Assembly (NCBI RefSeq): GCF_000348905.1
Contig: NZ_AOFT01000001.1
Coordinates: 62,001-126,000, forward strand
DNA length: 64,000 nucleotides
Source of the DNA: Bhargavaea cecembensis DSE10
GTDB taxonomy: Bacteria > Bacillota > Bacilli > Bacillales_A > Planococcaceae
Direction: 5' to 3'
Each line of letters begins with the position of its first letter. Positions within the stretch are counted from its first letter, which is position 1. The notes under the pieces are model-generated. The model made no database searches. It was not told the origin of the DNA and saw only the letters and a list, made by a program, of their open reading frames with translations. A program made the position numbers and the translations under genes. Of the stretch, positions 43,062-50,263 are shown in pieces.

Positions 43062-43510
43062 TCGTTGCTGAAAACCGGTCCATCAAACACCGCAACATCG
43101 TATCCAAACTGTACAGTTTTGTTCCGGCAGAAATCGGGATTGCCCTTGAAGATTTTCGGGGCATTCTGGAACAGCACGGCGTGACTCCTGACGGCAGGCT
43201 GTTCTTTTCAATGCTGAGTGAACCGACGGCCGATGTGATGACGGCGGAACTGTTCATGGGGATTGAAGAAGGCGACATCACGCTGCCGCCTGAGGAGGAA
43301 GTGATGTTCCGGAGCTATTTCGAAATCCGCAATCTCCACACGATCCGGCTCATGGAGGATATCGACGCTCAGTCACAAGTGGCTTATTGGGAACTTGCCA
43401 AACATGTGGATGCCGGAGGATATCATCAGACGACACCCGTGTTCGTGGAGTATAAGCAATCCCCGCAGGGCGGTACTTACGTGGAAATGAGTGTCGGTGC
43501 TGTACGTTGA
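43058..43510 (+). CDS. DUF5085-like accessory protein, copy 2
   Basis: A 150-residue soluble protein starting MIVAENRSIKHRNIVSKLYSF. The layout is similar to that of the preceding protein (DGRLFFSMLSEPTADVMTAEL in the same place as its FFTFVPEPED segment, and a late PVFVEYKQSPQGGTYVEMSVG strand pair), suggesting an old duplication. It overlaps the preceding gene by 4 bases and the following frame slightly. No catalytic motif or membrane segment is visible. Function unknown; genes of this type accompany LXG effectors. Confidence 0.6.
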   Translation: MIVAENRSIKHRNIVSKLYSFVPAEIGIALEDFRGILEQHGVTPDGRLFFSMLSEPTADVMTAELFMGIEEGDITLPPEEEVMFRSYFEIRNLHTIRLMEDIDAQSQVAYWELAKHVDAGGYHQTTPVFVEYKQSPQGGTYVEMSVGAVR

Positions 43511-43529
43511 AAGGATGGTCAGGCTGTAC

Positions 43530-43961
43530 ATGGAACCTCTGAAGATCCAACTGCAGAAATACGACGAAGGCGGAATCATTGACCCGGGAGCAGAGGAGCT
43601 TTATGCCGGTCTTGAAAAGTGGGCTGCCGAGAATCCTGATGGCGGAATCGAACAGGATTTCAGCATACAGGTGCTCGGGATAACGGCGAACTCATCGATG
43701 CTGTTTGTCGCGATCAACCGGCTCGGCATTCCTGTAAAGAATGTCTCATTTGTCTACTCTCTTGGGGTGCGGGGCGGAGAACGGATCTGGAACCGGGTCC
43801 GCATTCACCTTTCTGAAGATCAGATAGGCATCATCATGCCGAACCGGGCCATGCCGTTCCTCCTTGATCTTTCACCGGAACAGGAGGCGCTGTTCGACCG
43901 GATGACGGAAAGCAATCAGATCGGGGAGTTGGAATTCTTTACATACGACCGGGCAGAGTAA
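43530..43961 (+). CDS. hypothetical accessory protein of the LXG locus
   Basis: I do not recognise this protein of about 143 residues. It is soluble, with an acidic N-terminal helix (YAGLEKWAAENPDGGIEQ) and a beta-rich C-terminal half (RIWNRVRIHLSEDQIGIIMP, FLLDLSPEQEALFDRM). The start is uncertain: ATG 43530 lies 11 bases after GGATGG; ATG 43515 and GTG 43491 are also in frame but poorly placed. A strong terminator follows, so it is the last gene of the long operon that starts at esxA. It may be a third relative of the two proteins before it, but similarity is weak by eye. Confidence 0.55.
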   Translation: MEPLKIQLQKYDEGGIIDPGAEELYAGLEKWAAENPDGGIEQDFSIQVLGITANSSMLFVAINRLGIPVKNVSFVYSLGVRGGERIWNRVRIHLSEDQIGIIMPNRAMPFLLDLSPEQEALFDRMTESNQIGELEFFTYDRAE

Positions 43962-43978
43962 CGTCTGGAGGGGAAAAA

Positions 43979-44023
43979 GAACTGCAGGTGAACCGGAGAA
44001 TACCGGTGGCTGCAGTTTTTCTT
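43979..44023 (+). terminator. terminator closing the type VII/LXG operon
   Basis: AACTGCAG pairs with CTGCAGTT around an inner CCGG hairpin and is followed by TTTTCTTAATTT. Confidence 0.88.
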
Positions 44024-44069
44024 AATTTGGTCGTTGTTAAGGGCTGGTTTCATTAAGGAGGAAACACCT

Positions 44070-44114
44070 TTGCTCCAAGAGGTAGAGGTGCTTGTGAGAG
44101 GGTTAGAGATATGA
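44070..44114 (+). other. possible 14-codon leader ORF before immunity-like copy B
   Basis: AAGGAGG precedes TTG 44070, which opens a 14-codon frame (MLQEVEVLVRGLEI). Its stop overlaps ATG 44111 of the next gene. It may be a coupling leader, or GAGAGGG alone may serve the downstream start. Confidence 0.3.
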
Positions 44115-44854
44115 ATAACACTAAGCAAATTGAAGACCAGAGAAACTACGCTGCCCTCCGCAAACCCCTAGAATCAGGAAGGCAAAGCCCCCAGAACCTT
44201 GCGGGTAATATGGTGCTGGCTGCAGTTCTCCAGGGAGGACTGTATGCTTTGGAGTATTATGTCTTTGCTTATGCAACCGACCATCCATGGAAGCGTCAGA
44301 TTCTGACGGGACATTTTTGGTTCACCGCTATTTTGATAGCCCTGTCATTGATTTACTCACTGCCTGTTGTGTATAGGAGAAGCGAGAAAGTGCAGTATTT
44401 GGTCAGTATCTTGGTTTCTCAGAACTTGTTTGGAATCACATTTTATATCTGTGCACTTTTATTAATAGCAGAGGAGACAGATTCTTCAGCCGAATCGATG
44501 ATTACCTTCACCTGGATGAGCCTGACGTTCGGCCTATTAGTGTTTCTGCTGGTTTTTGCAAAGTTCATCAGGAAAATCCGGCGGGGAGATTATCGGGAGG
44601 GGTCCCGTCAGGCAGCCATGCGTGAAAAGTTCGAGTATAAAAGTTATCTCCCCGGTGCAACTGCTGCCGGACTCGGGATATTTTTCATCCTGCAATATGT
44701 GATCAGGCAAAACGGATGGAAGGATTTTGACAGCCTCGTCTTTGTTCTTATCGGTTTTGGCTTATTCTATGTGATGCTATTTGTCCTGCCGGAACAATTG
44801 GTCATCCTGTATTGCAAGTTCCGGTTCAAAAGCTTTAACTACTACACCAAATGA
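44111..44854 (+). CDS. six-helix membrane protein, candidate immunity protein B
   Basis: A 247-residue paralogue of the 41487 gene product with the full family pattern (LRKPLESGRQSP, HFW, VYRRSEKVQYLVSIL-SQNLF, GDYREGSRQ, FEYKSYLPGATAAGLG, FVLPEQLVILYCK, ending FNYYTK) and six predicted helices. It lies after the operon terminator and so has its own expression; no clear promoter could be fixed in the 90 bases before it. No toxin gene accompanies it, so it would be an orphan immunity protein, perhaps against rivals' variants of the toxin. AT-rich relative to the secretion genes. Confidence 0.7.
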   Translation: MNNTKQIEDQRNYAALRKPLESGRQSPQNLAGNMVLAAVLQGGLYALEYYVFAYATDHPWKRQILTGHFWFTAILIALSLIYSLPVVYRRSEKVQYLVSILVSQNLFGITFYICALLLIAEETDSSAESMITFTWMSLTFGLLVFLLVFAKFIRKIRRGDYREGSRQAAMREKFEYKSYLPGATAAGLGIFFILQYVIRQNGWKDFDSLVFVLIGFGLFYVMLFVLPEQLVILYCKFRFKSFNYYTK

Positions 44855-44943
44855 ACATTCCAGTCCTTATCGCTTAGACGGGACGTTTACGCTATCCTTT
44901 CTGATATTCAGGAAAACATGGTCGGTTGAAAGGCGGGTAGCGC

Positions 44944-45669
44944 GTGAACAGTAATGACTTTGAAGTATTGAGAAAGCCGTTTATCTCGGGCAGGCAGAGT
45001 CCGTCCAAATTGGGGAGCATCTTGCCGCTGGCAGCAGTTGCCCAGACGGGTTTGTATGCGCTGCAGTATTGGGTCACATCCGCTCAAACCGTACACCCTA
45101 AAAAAGATGATATTTTGCAATGGCATTTCTGGATCACAGCCCTTCTCGTGGCCCTGTCATTGATCTATTCCATCCCGCCGGTTTATCGCAAGTTTGAAAG
45201 GGGACAATATCTAATATCCATTTTGGTTTCACAGAATATCTTTGCAGTGAACGGATATCTTATCGCTTTGTTTATTCTGGGCCTGAATGGGACAGGGGTT
45301 TCACCACAGCGCCTGATGATGATTACTTGGATTACGTTAGGAATAGGGGCGGCTGTCCTGCTACTTTCGGCTTTTCGGTTTTGGCGCAAGCTGAAAGAAG
45401 GGGCTTACCGTGCAGGAACAAGAGCGGATCAGGCAAGGGAGAATCTCGAATACCGATCCTATTTGCCGATAGCTATAGCTGCGGGTCTCGGCATTGTCAT
45501 CACCATACAGTCCTACATCCGAGCAACCGGCCTTGCGGGGCTCAATGAAATGACGGCAATTATTCTTGCGCTGGCAAGCTTTTATGTCATGCTCGTTGTT
45601 CTTCCGGAACAGCTCGTTATTCTTTACTGCAAGTATTGCTATCCTGAATTTAACTTCTATATAAATTGA
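44944..45669 (+). CDS. six-helix membrane protein, candidate immunity protein C
   Basis: A 241-residue paralogue of the proteins encoded at 41487 and 44111, with LRKPFISGRQSP, WHFWITALLVALSLIYSIP, VYRKFERGQYLISILVSQNIF, GAYRAGTRAD, LEYRSYLPIAIAAGLG and VVLPEQLVILYCK. Six helices are predicted. It starts with GTG, 5-6 bases after GAAAGGCGGG. It is 89 bases after copy B in the same direction and is the last gene of the array, followed by a dispersed Bacillales repeat. Like copy B it has no adjacent toxin gene. The central loop between helices 3 and 4 differs most from its paralogues. Confidence 0.7.
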   Translation: MNSNDFEVLRKPFISGRQSPSKLGSILPLAAVAQTGLYALQYWVTSAQTVHPKKDDILQWHFWITALLVALSLIYSIPPVYRKFERGQYLISILVSQNIFAVNGYLIALFILGLNGTGVSPQRLMMITWITLGIGAAVLLLSAFRFWRKLKEGAYRAGTRADQARENLEYRSYLPIAIAAGLGIVITIQSYIRATGLAGLNEMTAIILALASFYVMLVVLPEQLVILYCKYCYPEFNFYIN

Positions 45670-45696
45670 ACAATTAAATTGAAGATGATAAGCATG

Positions 45697-45805
45697 GTTG
45701 CTTGCAGTGGAGGCGCGGACTCCTGCGGAAAAGGAAGGGCGGAAAGACCCTGCAAGGGGCTTGATGCCTTCCCCGCGGAAAGCCTGCGCCGGAACGTAAA
45801 GCAAC
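45697..45805. repeat. Bacillales-type intergenic palindromic repeat
   Basis: A 109-base element bounded by GTTGC (45697) and GCAAC (45805), with arms containing GTGGAGGCGC and CTGCGCCGGAAC and an interior with CTCCTGCGG and CCGCGGAAAG. It closely resembles a widely dispersed palindromic repeat of Bacillus-like genomes. It lies directly after the immunity-like array and is non-coding. Confidence 0.65.
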
Positions 45806-45886
45806 TGCACACTATGGATGTTAATTTGTTTAATCGATTCTATATACTAAGATTTTCGCTTTCATACCATGACTATCGGAAATGCC

Positions 45887-45924
45887 AAAAGCACCGTGCG
45901 GAAAAATCCGCGCGGTGCTTTTGT
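45887..45924 (-). terminator. terminator of the XRE-cupin gene
   Basis: AAAAGCACCG pairs with CGGTGCTTTT with further GCGG/CCGC pairing; T run on the minus strand, just past the stop. Confidence 0.85.
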
Positions 45925-45934
45925 TCGGAATTCG

Positions 45935-46465
45935 CTATTGGATGCCCTTCTCGGAATGGACCGCAATGAGCAGAATGGCCTCGGTGTCTCCGATGTTTTT
46001 CACAAAGTGGGGCACGCTGGCGTTCCAGCTGAATGAATCGCCTTCTTCGGCGATGACCGAGTCCTCCCCCTGTTCAGCCAGGACGGTGCCTTTCAGGACG
46101 ACGTGGGCCTCTTCGCCTTCGTGGGCGATCGCTTCGCCGGTCGAGGCGCCGGGCGGCAATTCGACGTGCATCATCCGGAGGCCGCTCTGGGAAGTGAGGT
46201 GTTCGATCTTGATGTCATTGAACGACGTGTACACCCGCTCGGCTTTCCTCACGACTTTCATATGCTCCTTTTTCTCAAGAAGCAGGTAGGGGAGCGGGAC
46301 ATCAAGAAAAGCCGCGATGGCATGCAGCGTATTGAGGGAGGGGGAAGTGTGGTCGTTCTCGATGTTGCTGATGAACCCTTTGGACAGGCCTGTCTGCTCG
46401 CTCATCTGTGCAATCGTCAGTCCTTTCCGTTTGCGGATTGTCCGTATTTTGGATCCGATTTCCAT
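45935..46465 (-). CDS. XRE family regulator with C-terminal cupin domain
   Basis: A 176-residue transcriptional regulator. Residues 5-60 form an XRE helix-turn-helix (IRTIRKRKGLTIAQMSEQTGLSKGFIS), and residues 100-170 form a cupin sensor domain with MMHVELPPGASTGEAIAHEGEEAHVVL and SWNASVPHFVKN. Such proteins often regulate an adjacent transport or biosynthesis gene in response to a small molecule. The ATG follows GGGAGGG. It is divergent from the ribA-ribD-HAD operon, and an inverted repeat in the shared region is a candidate operator, so it may control that operon. Confidence 0.88.
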   Translation of the reverse strand: MEIGSKIRTIRKRKGLTIAQMSEQTGLSKGFISNIENDHTSPSLNTLHAIAAFLDVPLPYLLLEKKEHMKVVRKAERVYTSFNDIKIEHLTSQSGLRMMHVELPPGASTGEAIAHEGEEAHVVLKGTVLAEQGEDSVIAEEGDSFSWNASVPHFVKNIGDTEAILLIAVHSEKGIQ

Positions 46466-46510
46466 TTCCAGCCCTCCCTGAAATCTTGATATTGCCTAGT
46501 ATCGTAACAC

Positions 46511-46529
46511 GGATAAATTGACGTTATCC
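46511..46529. promoter_or_regulatory. inverted repeat in XRE/ribA intergenic region
   Basis: GGATAA (46511-46516) and TTATCC (46524-46529) flank a TTGAC -35-like sequence. It is a candidate operator for the divergent XRE regulator. No FMN riboswitch sequence was found in this 180-base region. Confidence 0.35.
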
Positions 46530-46646
46530 ATCATACAGTGTTATTTTATAGAAAACAAATATTCATGTAAGAATACTTTATCCAAGTATCATCCCATTAG
46601 AATGACCAATCTAAGATAAATTTATTGATGTGAAGGAATGATTTTT

Positions 46647-47408
46647 ATGGTCCAAGCAAAGCTGGAAACCAAAGTTCTGAATGTCCTGAAAGATAAAATC
46701 CAAATGATCAATACCGGTGAAGGTGCCATCTACCTCGTGGGCCCGATCCGGCTGCCTGCGAACCTGTACGGTGAGACTGTCGTGTTCCAATGGTATTGCT
46801 GGCTGAATCAATGCCAGGTGACCGAGGACTATCAGGAAATCATCGATCAGCTATCCTCTGCAAATCTCGCGGAATACCAGCAGTCGAGCGTCCTTGTCTA
46901 CGGTGATTTTGAACATGCGGATGATGCGCTGATCCGGCTGCATTCCATCTGCCATACGGGTGACATCTTCGGCAGCAAACGGTGTGACTGCGGCTATCAG
47001 CTCAAGCAGTCCATGAAGAATATTGTGGATCATGGAACGGGTGCCCTCTTTTATCTTGCGAATCATGAAGGCCGCGGAATCGGCCTGTTTTCCAAGGCGA
47101 TGGCTTATGTGCTGCAGGAGCATGGCTACGATACCGTGGAAGCGAACGAAAGCCTCGGATTTGTCGATGACTCCAGGAACTATGACGATGCGATCCGCGT
47201 CCTGAAGACACTGAGGGAAAAGCCGGTCACCCTCATGACGAACAACCCGAGAAAACTGGAGGCCATGCAACAGGCCGGCCTTCCGATTTCCGGACGCCAA
47301 CCGTTATGGGGTGACCGATCCGAGTTCAACGAAAAGTACTTGCAGACCAAGGTCCGGCGATCCGGACACTTGGAGGGAGGCCCGCTAGATCCAGATGACC
47401 AACCATGA
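46647..47408 (+). CDS. ribA: GTP cyclohydrolase II
   Basis: A 253-residue stand-alone GTP cyclohydrolase II, which opens GTP to 2,5-diamino-6-ribosylamino-pyrimidinone phosphate. Zinc ligands are in HTGDIFGSKRCDCGYQL (three Cys with the one in SICHTGD), the catalytic/substrate segment is NHEGRGIGLFSKAMAY, and TNNPRKLEAMQQAG binds the guanine end. An N-terminal extension of about 80 residues is unlike the DHBP-synthase domain of the usual RibBA fusion. ATG 46647 is 9 bases after GAAGGA. It overlaps ribD by 14 bases. It is not in a ribDEAH cluster and lacks the FMN riboswitch. Confidence 0.88.
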   Translation: MVQAKLETKVLNVLKDKIQMINTGEGAIYLVGPIRLPANLYGETVVFQWYCWLNQCQVTEDYQEIIDQLSSANLAEYQQSSVLVYGDFEHADDALIRLHSICHTGDIFGSKRCDCGYQLKQSMKNIVDHGTGALFYLANHEGRGIGLFSKAMAYVLQEHGYDTVEANESLGFVDDSRNYDDAIRVLKTLREKPVTLMTNNPRKLEAMQQAGLPISGRQPLWGDRSEFNEKYLQTKVRRSGHLEGGPLDPDDQP

Positions 47409-48510
47409 ATTTTATATGAAACTGGCGCTTGAAAATGCCCGTGCGATGAAAGGGCAGACCGATCCGAACCCGCTTGTCGGTTCAGTCATCGTCAATGACA
47501 ACCGGATCGTGGGGATCGGGACACACCTGAAGGCGGGCGAACCGCATGCGGAAATCCATGCCCTACGGATGGCCGGGGATAAGGCAAAGGGCGGGACCAT
47601 CTACGTCACGCTGGAGCCGTGTTCCCATCATGGCCGGACTGGGCCTTGCGCAGTCGCCATCGTGGAAGCGGGAATCCGCAAAGCCGTCATCGCCACACTT
47701 GACCCCAACCCGGTCGTCGCCGGAAATGGCGTCAGAATTCTGGAGGAAGCTGGGATTGAAGTGACGGTCGGTGTCATGGAAGAGGAATCCCGCAGGATGA
47801 ATGAAGTGTTCAACAAATTCATCGTGACACAAAAGCCGTTCATCACGATGAAAGCGGGCAGCACACTGGACGGAAAGATTGCGACGCATACAGCAGACAG
47901 CAAATGGATCACGTCTGCAGAGGCACGCAAAGATGTCCATCAGCTTCGGAATGAACACCAGGCGATCCTGGTCGGCGTCAATACGGTGATCGAGGATGAC
48001 CCCGAACTGACGACAAGGATCCCAAACGGCCGGAACCCGATCCGCGTCATCCTGGATTCCACACTCCGGGTTCCGCTCGAATCCAAAGTGGTTAAGGACG
48101 GGCAGGCTGATACCTGGATCTTCACTGCACAACATTATGACCAAGAGTCCAGGAAGGTTTTGGAGGAAAGAGGGATTTCGGTTTATCCGACTTCGGGAGC
48201 CGAACGCGTTGACCTGGATGACGTCCTCCGCATTCTTGGTGAACAGCTTGTCTCCTCTGTCCTGGTCGAAGGGGGAGGCTCGATCCATGCGGCCTTTCTT
48301 GAAAAGCGGCTCGTGGATAAAGCCGAGATATATCTGGCCCCCAAACTGATCGGCGGTGCTCAGGCGCCGACATTCCTTGAAGGCACCGGCATCGGACTGA
48401 TGCGTGATGCCATCGAGCTGGACGATCTCGAGATCACGAAGATCGGGAAAGACTTCAAGTTTACGGGCTATCCGAACTACAATACGGAACAAATGAGGGA
48501 ATCTGATTGA
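47395..48510 (+). CDS. ribD: bifunctional riboflavin deaminase/reductase RibD
   Basis: A 371-residue two-domain enzyme performing the deaminase and reductase steps after GTP cyclohydrolase II. The zinc deaminase domain (about 1-145) has GEPHAEIHAL and LEPCSHHGRTGPC; the reductase domain (about 150-365) has KAGSTLDGKIATHTADSKWIT split over the join and VEGGGSIHAAFL near the NADPH site. It starts at ATG inside the end of ribA and ends overlapping the start of the HAD gene (TTGA), so the three are tightly coupled. The length is normal and no lesion was seen. Confidence 0.92.
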   Translation: MTNHEFYMKLALENARAMKGQTDPNPLVGSVIVNDNRIVGIGTHLKAGEPHAEIHALRMAGDKAKGGTIYVTLEPCSHHGRTGPCAVAIVEAGIRKAVIATLDPNPVVAGNGVRILEEAGIEVTVGVMEEESRRMNEVFNKFIVTQKPFITMKAGSTLDGKIATHTADSKWITSAEARKDVHQLRNEHQAILVGVNTVIEDDPELTTRIPNGRNPIRVILDSTLRVPLESKVVKDGQADTWIFTAQHYDQESRKVLEERGISVYPTSGAERVDLDDVLRILGEQLVSSVLVEGGGSIHAAFLEKRLVDKAEIYLAPKLIGGAQAPTFLEGTGIGLMRDAIELDDLEITKIGKDFKFTGYPNYNTEQMRESD

Positions 48511-49076
48511 AATTCGGTTTTGATATCGATGACACACTGATCAACCTGAGGGAGCATGCCTTCCATCTGTACAACCGGAAATTAAACCGGGATGTGGACA
48601 TCTCCCTTTTTCATGAATTGGACAAAGTGGAGATCCACGAACTATTCGGCATGACCGCCGAAGAAGGCGGAAAGATGTGGAGCGGGTCCCTTGAAGAGAT
48701 CTATTACACAAACTGCCCGCCGTATCCGGAAGCCGCAGAAACGCTTCAGAGGCTGGAAAAAGAGGGGCATGAGATTTACTATATAACGGCCAGGCCAAAG
48801 GAACACGGAAAGCGCACGATGGAATGGATGATCCAAAACGGCTTTCCGGTCCGGGAAGACCGGTTCTTTTATGGCATGAATGATGAGGACAAGGTCCATA
48901 TTATCAAAGAACTGGAACTGGACTATTACTTTGATGACAAGCCTGCTGTGCTGGAAACGCTTAGCGGCCGGCCGCTGAACGTGTTCGTGAAAAACCAGTC
49001 CTACAACCGGCATTTGAACATCCCGAGGATCAATGACTGGTCGGAGCTGTTCGACCTGCTGACAGAGGAAAAATAA
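48507..49076 (+). CDS. HAD superfamily phosphatase/nucleotidase
   Basis: A 189-residue HAD enzyme with GFDIDDTLINL (nucleophile and acid/base Asp, residues 5-8), ITARPKEHGKR (motif II/III region) and YYFDDKPAVLE (metal Asp pair). Form and size fit the NT5C/YqfW-like nucleotidase group. It starts with TTG overlapping the ribD stop; GAGGGA is about 7 bases upstream. In this operon it is a good candidate for the dephosphorylation of the RibD product, the step that in Bacillus is done by HAD phosphatases; a general nucleotidase role is the alternative. Confidence 0.82.
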   Translation: MKFGFDIDDTLINLREHAFHLYNRKLNRDVDISLFHELDKVEIHELFGMTAEEGGKMWSGSLEEIYYTNCPPYPEAAETLQRLEKEGHEIYYITARPKEHGKRTMEWMIQNGFPVREDRFFYGMNDEDKVHIIKELELDYYFDDKPAVLETLSGRPLNVFVKNQSYNRHLNIPRINDWSELFDLLTEEK

Positions 49077-49085
49077 GGGCAAATC

Positions 49086-49127
49086 AGAAAAGGCACCTCC
49101 CGCATTGATGCGAGAGGTGCCTTTTTG
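49086..49127. terminator. bidirectional terminator
   Basis: AAAAGGCACCTC pairs with GAGGTGCCTTTTT, with an inner CGCAT/ATGCG stem, between convergent HAD genes. Confidence 0.9.
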
Positions 49128-49129
49128 GA

Positions 49130-49792
49130 TCATCCGATAATCTCCCATTCCCGTTCTGCCGCGATGTTCCGGAGGCCTGCCTCCGGCCGGACAGCGACAG
49201 GGTTTCCGACAAGTTCAAGCACCGTCATGTCGGACAGCGTATCGCCGAACGCGGAGCTTTCTTCCCAGGCAACCGGAGAGTCGCCGAGGGCGGCGAGGAT
49301 GCGTTCATTTTTCCGTTCGCTCCGGATATGGTAAATATTCGTCCGTCCGTCATATGTATTTCCGGAATACGGGATGTCGGTGCCGATGACGTCATCAAAT
49401 GGCAGGTCCCTCACGGCCTCAAGCAGGAGCGGAGTGAAGGCACCGGAAACGAGCATGACCCGGTCTCCGGCTTCCGCGTGGTCACGTACCCGCCGGACGA
49501 CTTCCGGATTGAATCCGCTCCGCATCGCTGCGGCCATCTCGCCAAAAAAGCGGGTCAGCTGTTCTTCCGCAAAGCCCGAAAAAGGGGCGAGATAGGCCTG
49601 CATGGACTTTTCCCTCATTACGGGCGAGGGGACGAGTTTCATCTTGTAGCCCGTATATACAGGCAGGATGCGTCTGAAAAACTTTCCGTAGAGTCTTCCG
49701 TATTCGGGATGATGCTTGAGATGGCTCATCATAAAGTCAAATGTCTCGTTCTGGTAAAGTGTCCCGTCAAAGTCGAAGATCGCAACGCGCAT
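49130..49792 (-). CDS. HAD-IB family phosphatase
   Basis: A 220-residue HAD-IB hydrolase: FDFDGTLYQNETF (residues 5-17, nucleophile motif), helical cap, MLVSGAFTPLLLEAV (motif II) and SSAFGDTLSDMTVLELVGNPVAV (metal motif followed by the VGNPVAV tail typical of SerB-like proteins). The substrate may be phosphoserine or another small phosphate ester; neighbours do not help. The open frame extends to 49870, but residues before ATG 49792 overlap the SCP2 gene and look non-native; AAAGGA lies 11 bases before the chosen ATG. Confidence 0.82.
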   Translation of the reverse strand: MRVAIFDFDGTLYQNETFDFMMSHLKHHPEYGRLYGKFFRRILPVYTGYKMKLVPSPVMREKSMQAYLAPFSGFAEEQLTRFFGEMAAAMRSGFNPEVVRRVRDHAEAGDRVMLVSGAFTPLLLEAVRDLPFDDVIGTDIPYSGNTYDGRTNIYHIRSERKNERILAALGDSPVAWEESSAFGDTLSDMTVLELVGNPVAVRPEAGLRNIAAEREWEIIG

Positions 49793-49832
49793 GATTCGGA
49801 CCGTCCTTTCCTTTCCGGCGAGCGGATCCCGT

Positions 49833-50201
49833 TTATCCGGAGAACTGATATTCCTTGAGCAGGTTTTCAAGCTTCAGCGCGAAGCCGACATTGCCGAAGA
49901 CTTTCAGCTTGCCGGTCATGAACGCGGCCATGCTGTTCAGGTCGCCTGTCAGCAGCTTGCGGAAGTGCTTGCCGCTCAACTCGAGAGTGCAGGAGGGTTC
50001 ACCTGCGATCCCGGGAAAAATCTCTGCCCGGCCATGGTCAAGCAGCAGCTGCCAGCGGGTGACTTCGCCTTTTTCATCGATGATAAATTCATATCGGACA
50101 TGTTCGTCCTGAAAAGGCTCCGGTTTGGCCTCCAGTTCCTGTCCGATCTTTGCCCAGATCTCGTCAAGCGAGAGGGCATTTAGCGGATTGCCCATGTTCA
50201 T
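49833..50201 (-). CDS. SCP2 sterol-binding domain protein
   Basis: A 122-residue single-domain protein of the SCP2 group, which bind lipids or other hydrophobic molecules. Pattern: RYEFIIDEKGEVTRWQLLLDHGRAEI (split by turns), CTLELSGKHFRKLLTGDLNSMAAFMTGKL and FALKLENLLKEY. It probably forms an operon with the HAD-IB gene 40 bases downstream. The ATG has only a weak ribosome site (GGGGGC adjacent); a second ATG two codons later is possible. The ligand is unknown. Confidence 0.82.
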   Translation of the reverse strand: MNMGNPLNALSLDEIWAKIGQELEAKPEPFQDEHVRYEFIIDEKGEVTRWQLLLDHGRAEIFPGIAGEPSCTLELSGKHFRKLLTGDLNSMAAFMTGKLKVFGNVGFALKLENLLKEYQFSG

Positions 50202-50263
50202 GCCCCCATCTTAGTAGTCGATACTTATCCATCTTAGGGAATCCGGTACATTTTGGCAATCCT

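Noticed and set aside
46466-46646. FMN riboswitch before ribA
   Set aside because: The characteristic AGGG-type RFN conserved segments are absent from the 180-base region.
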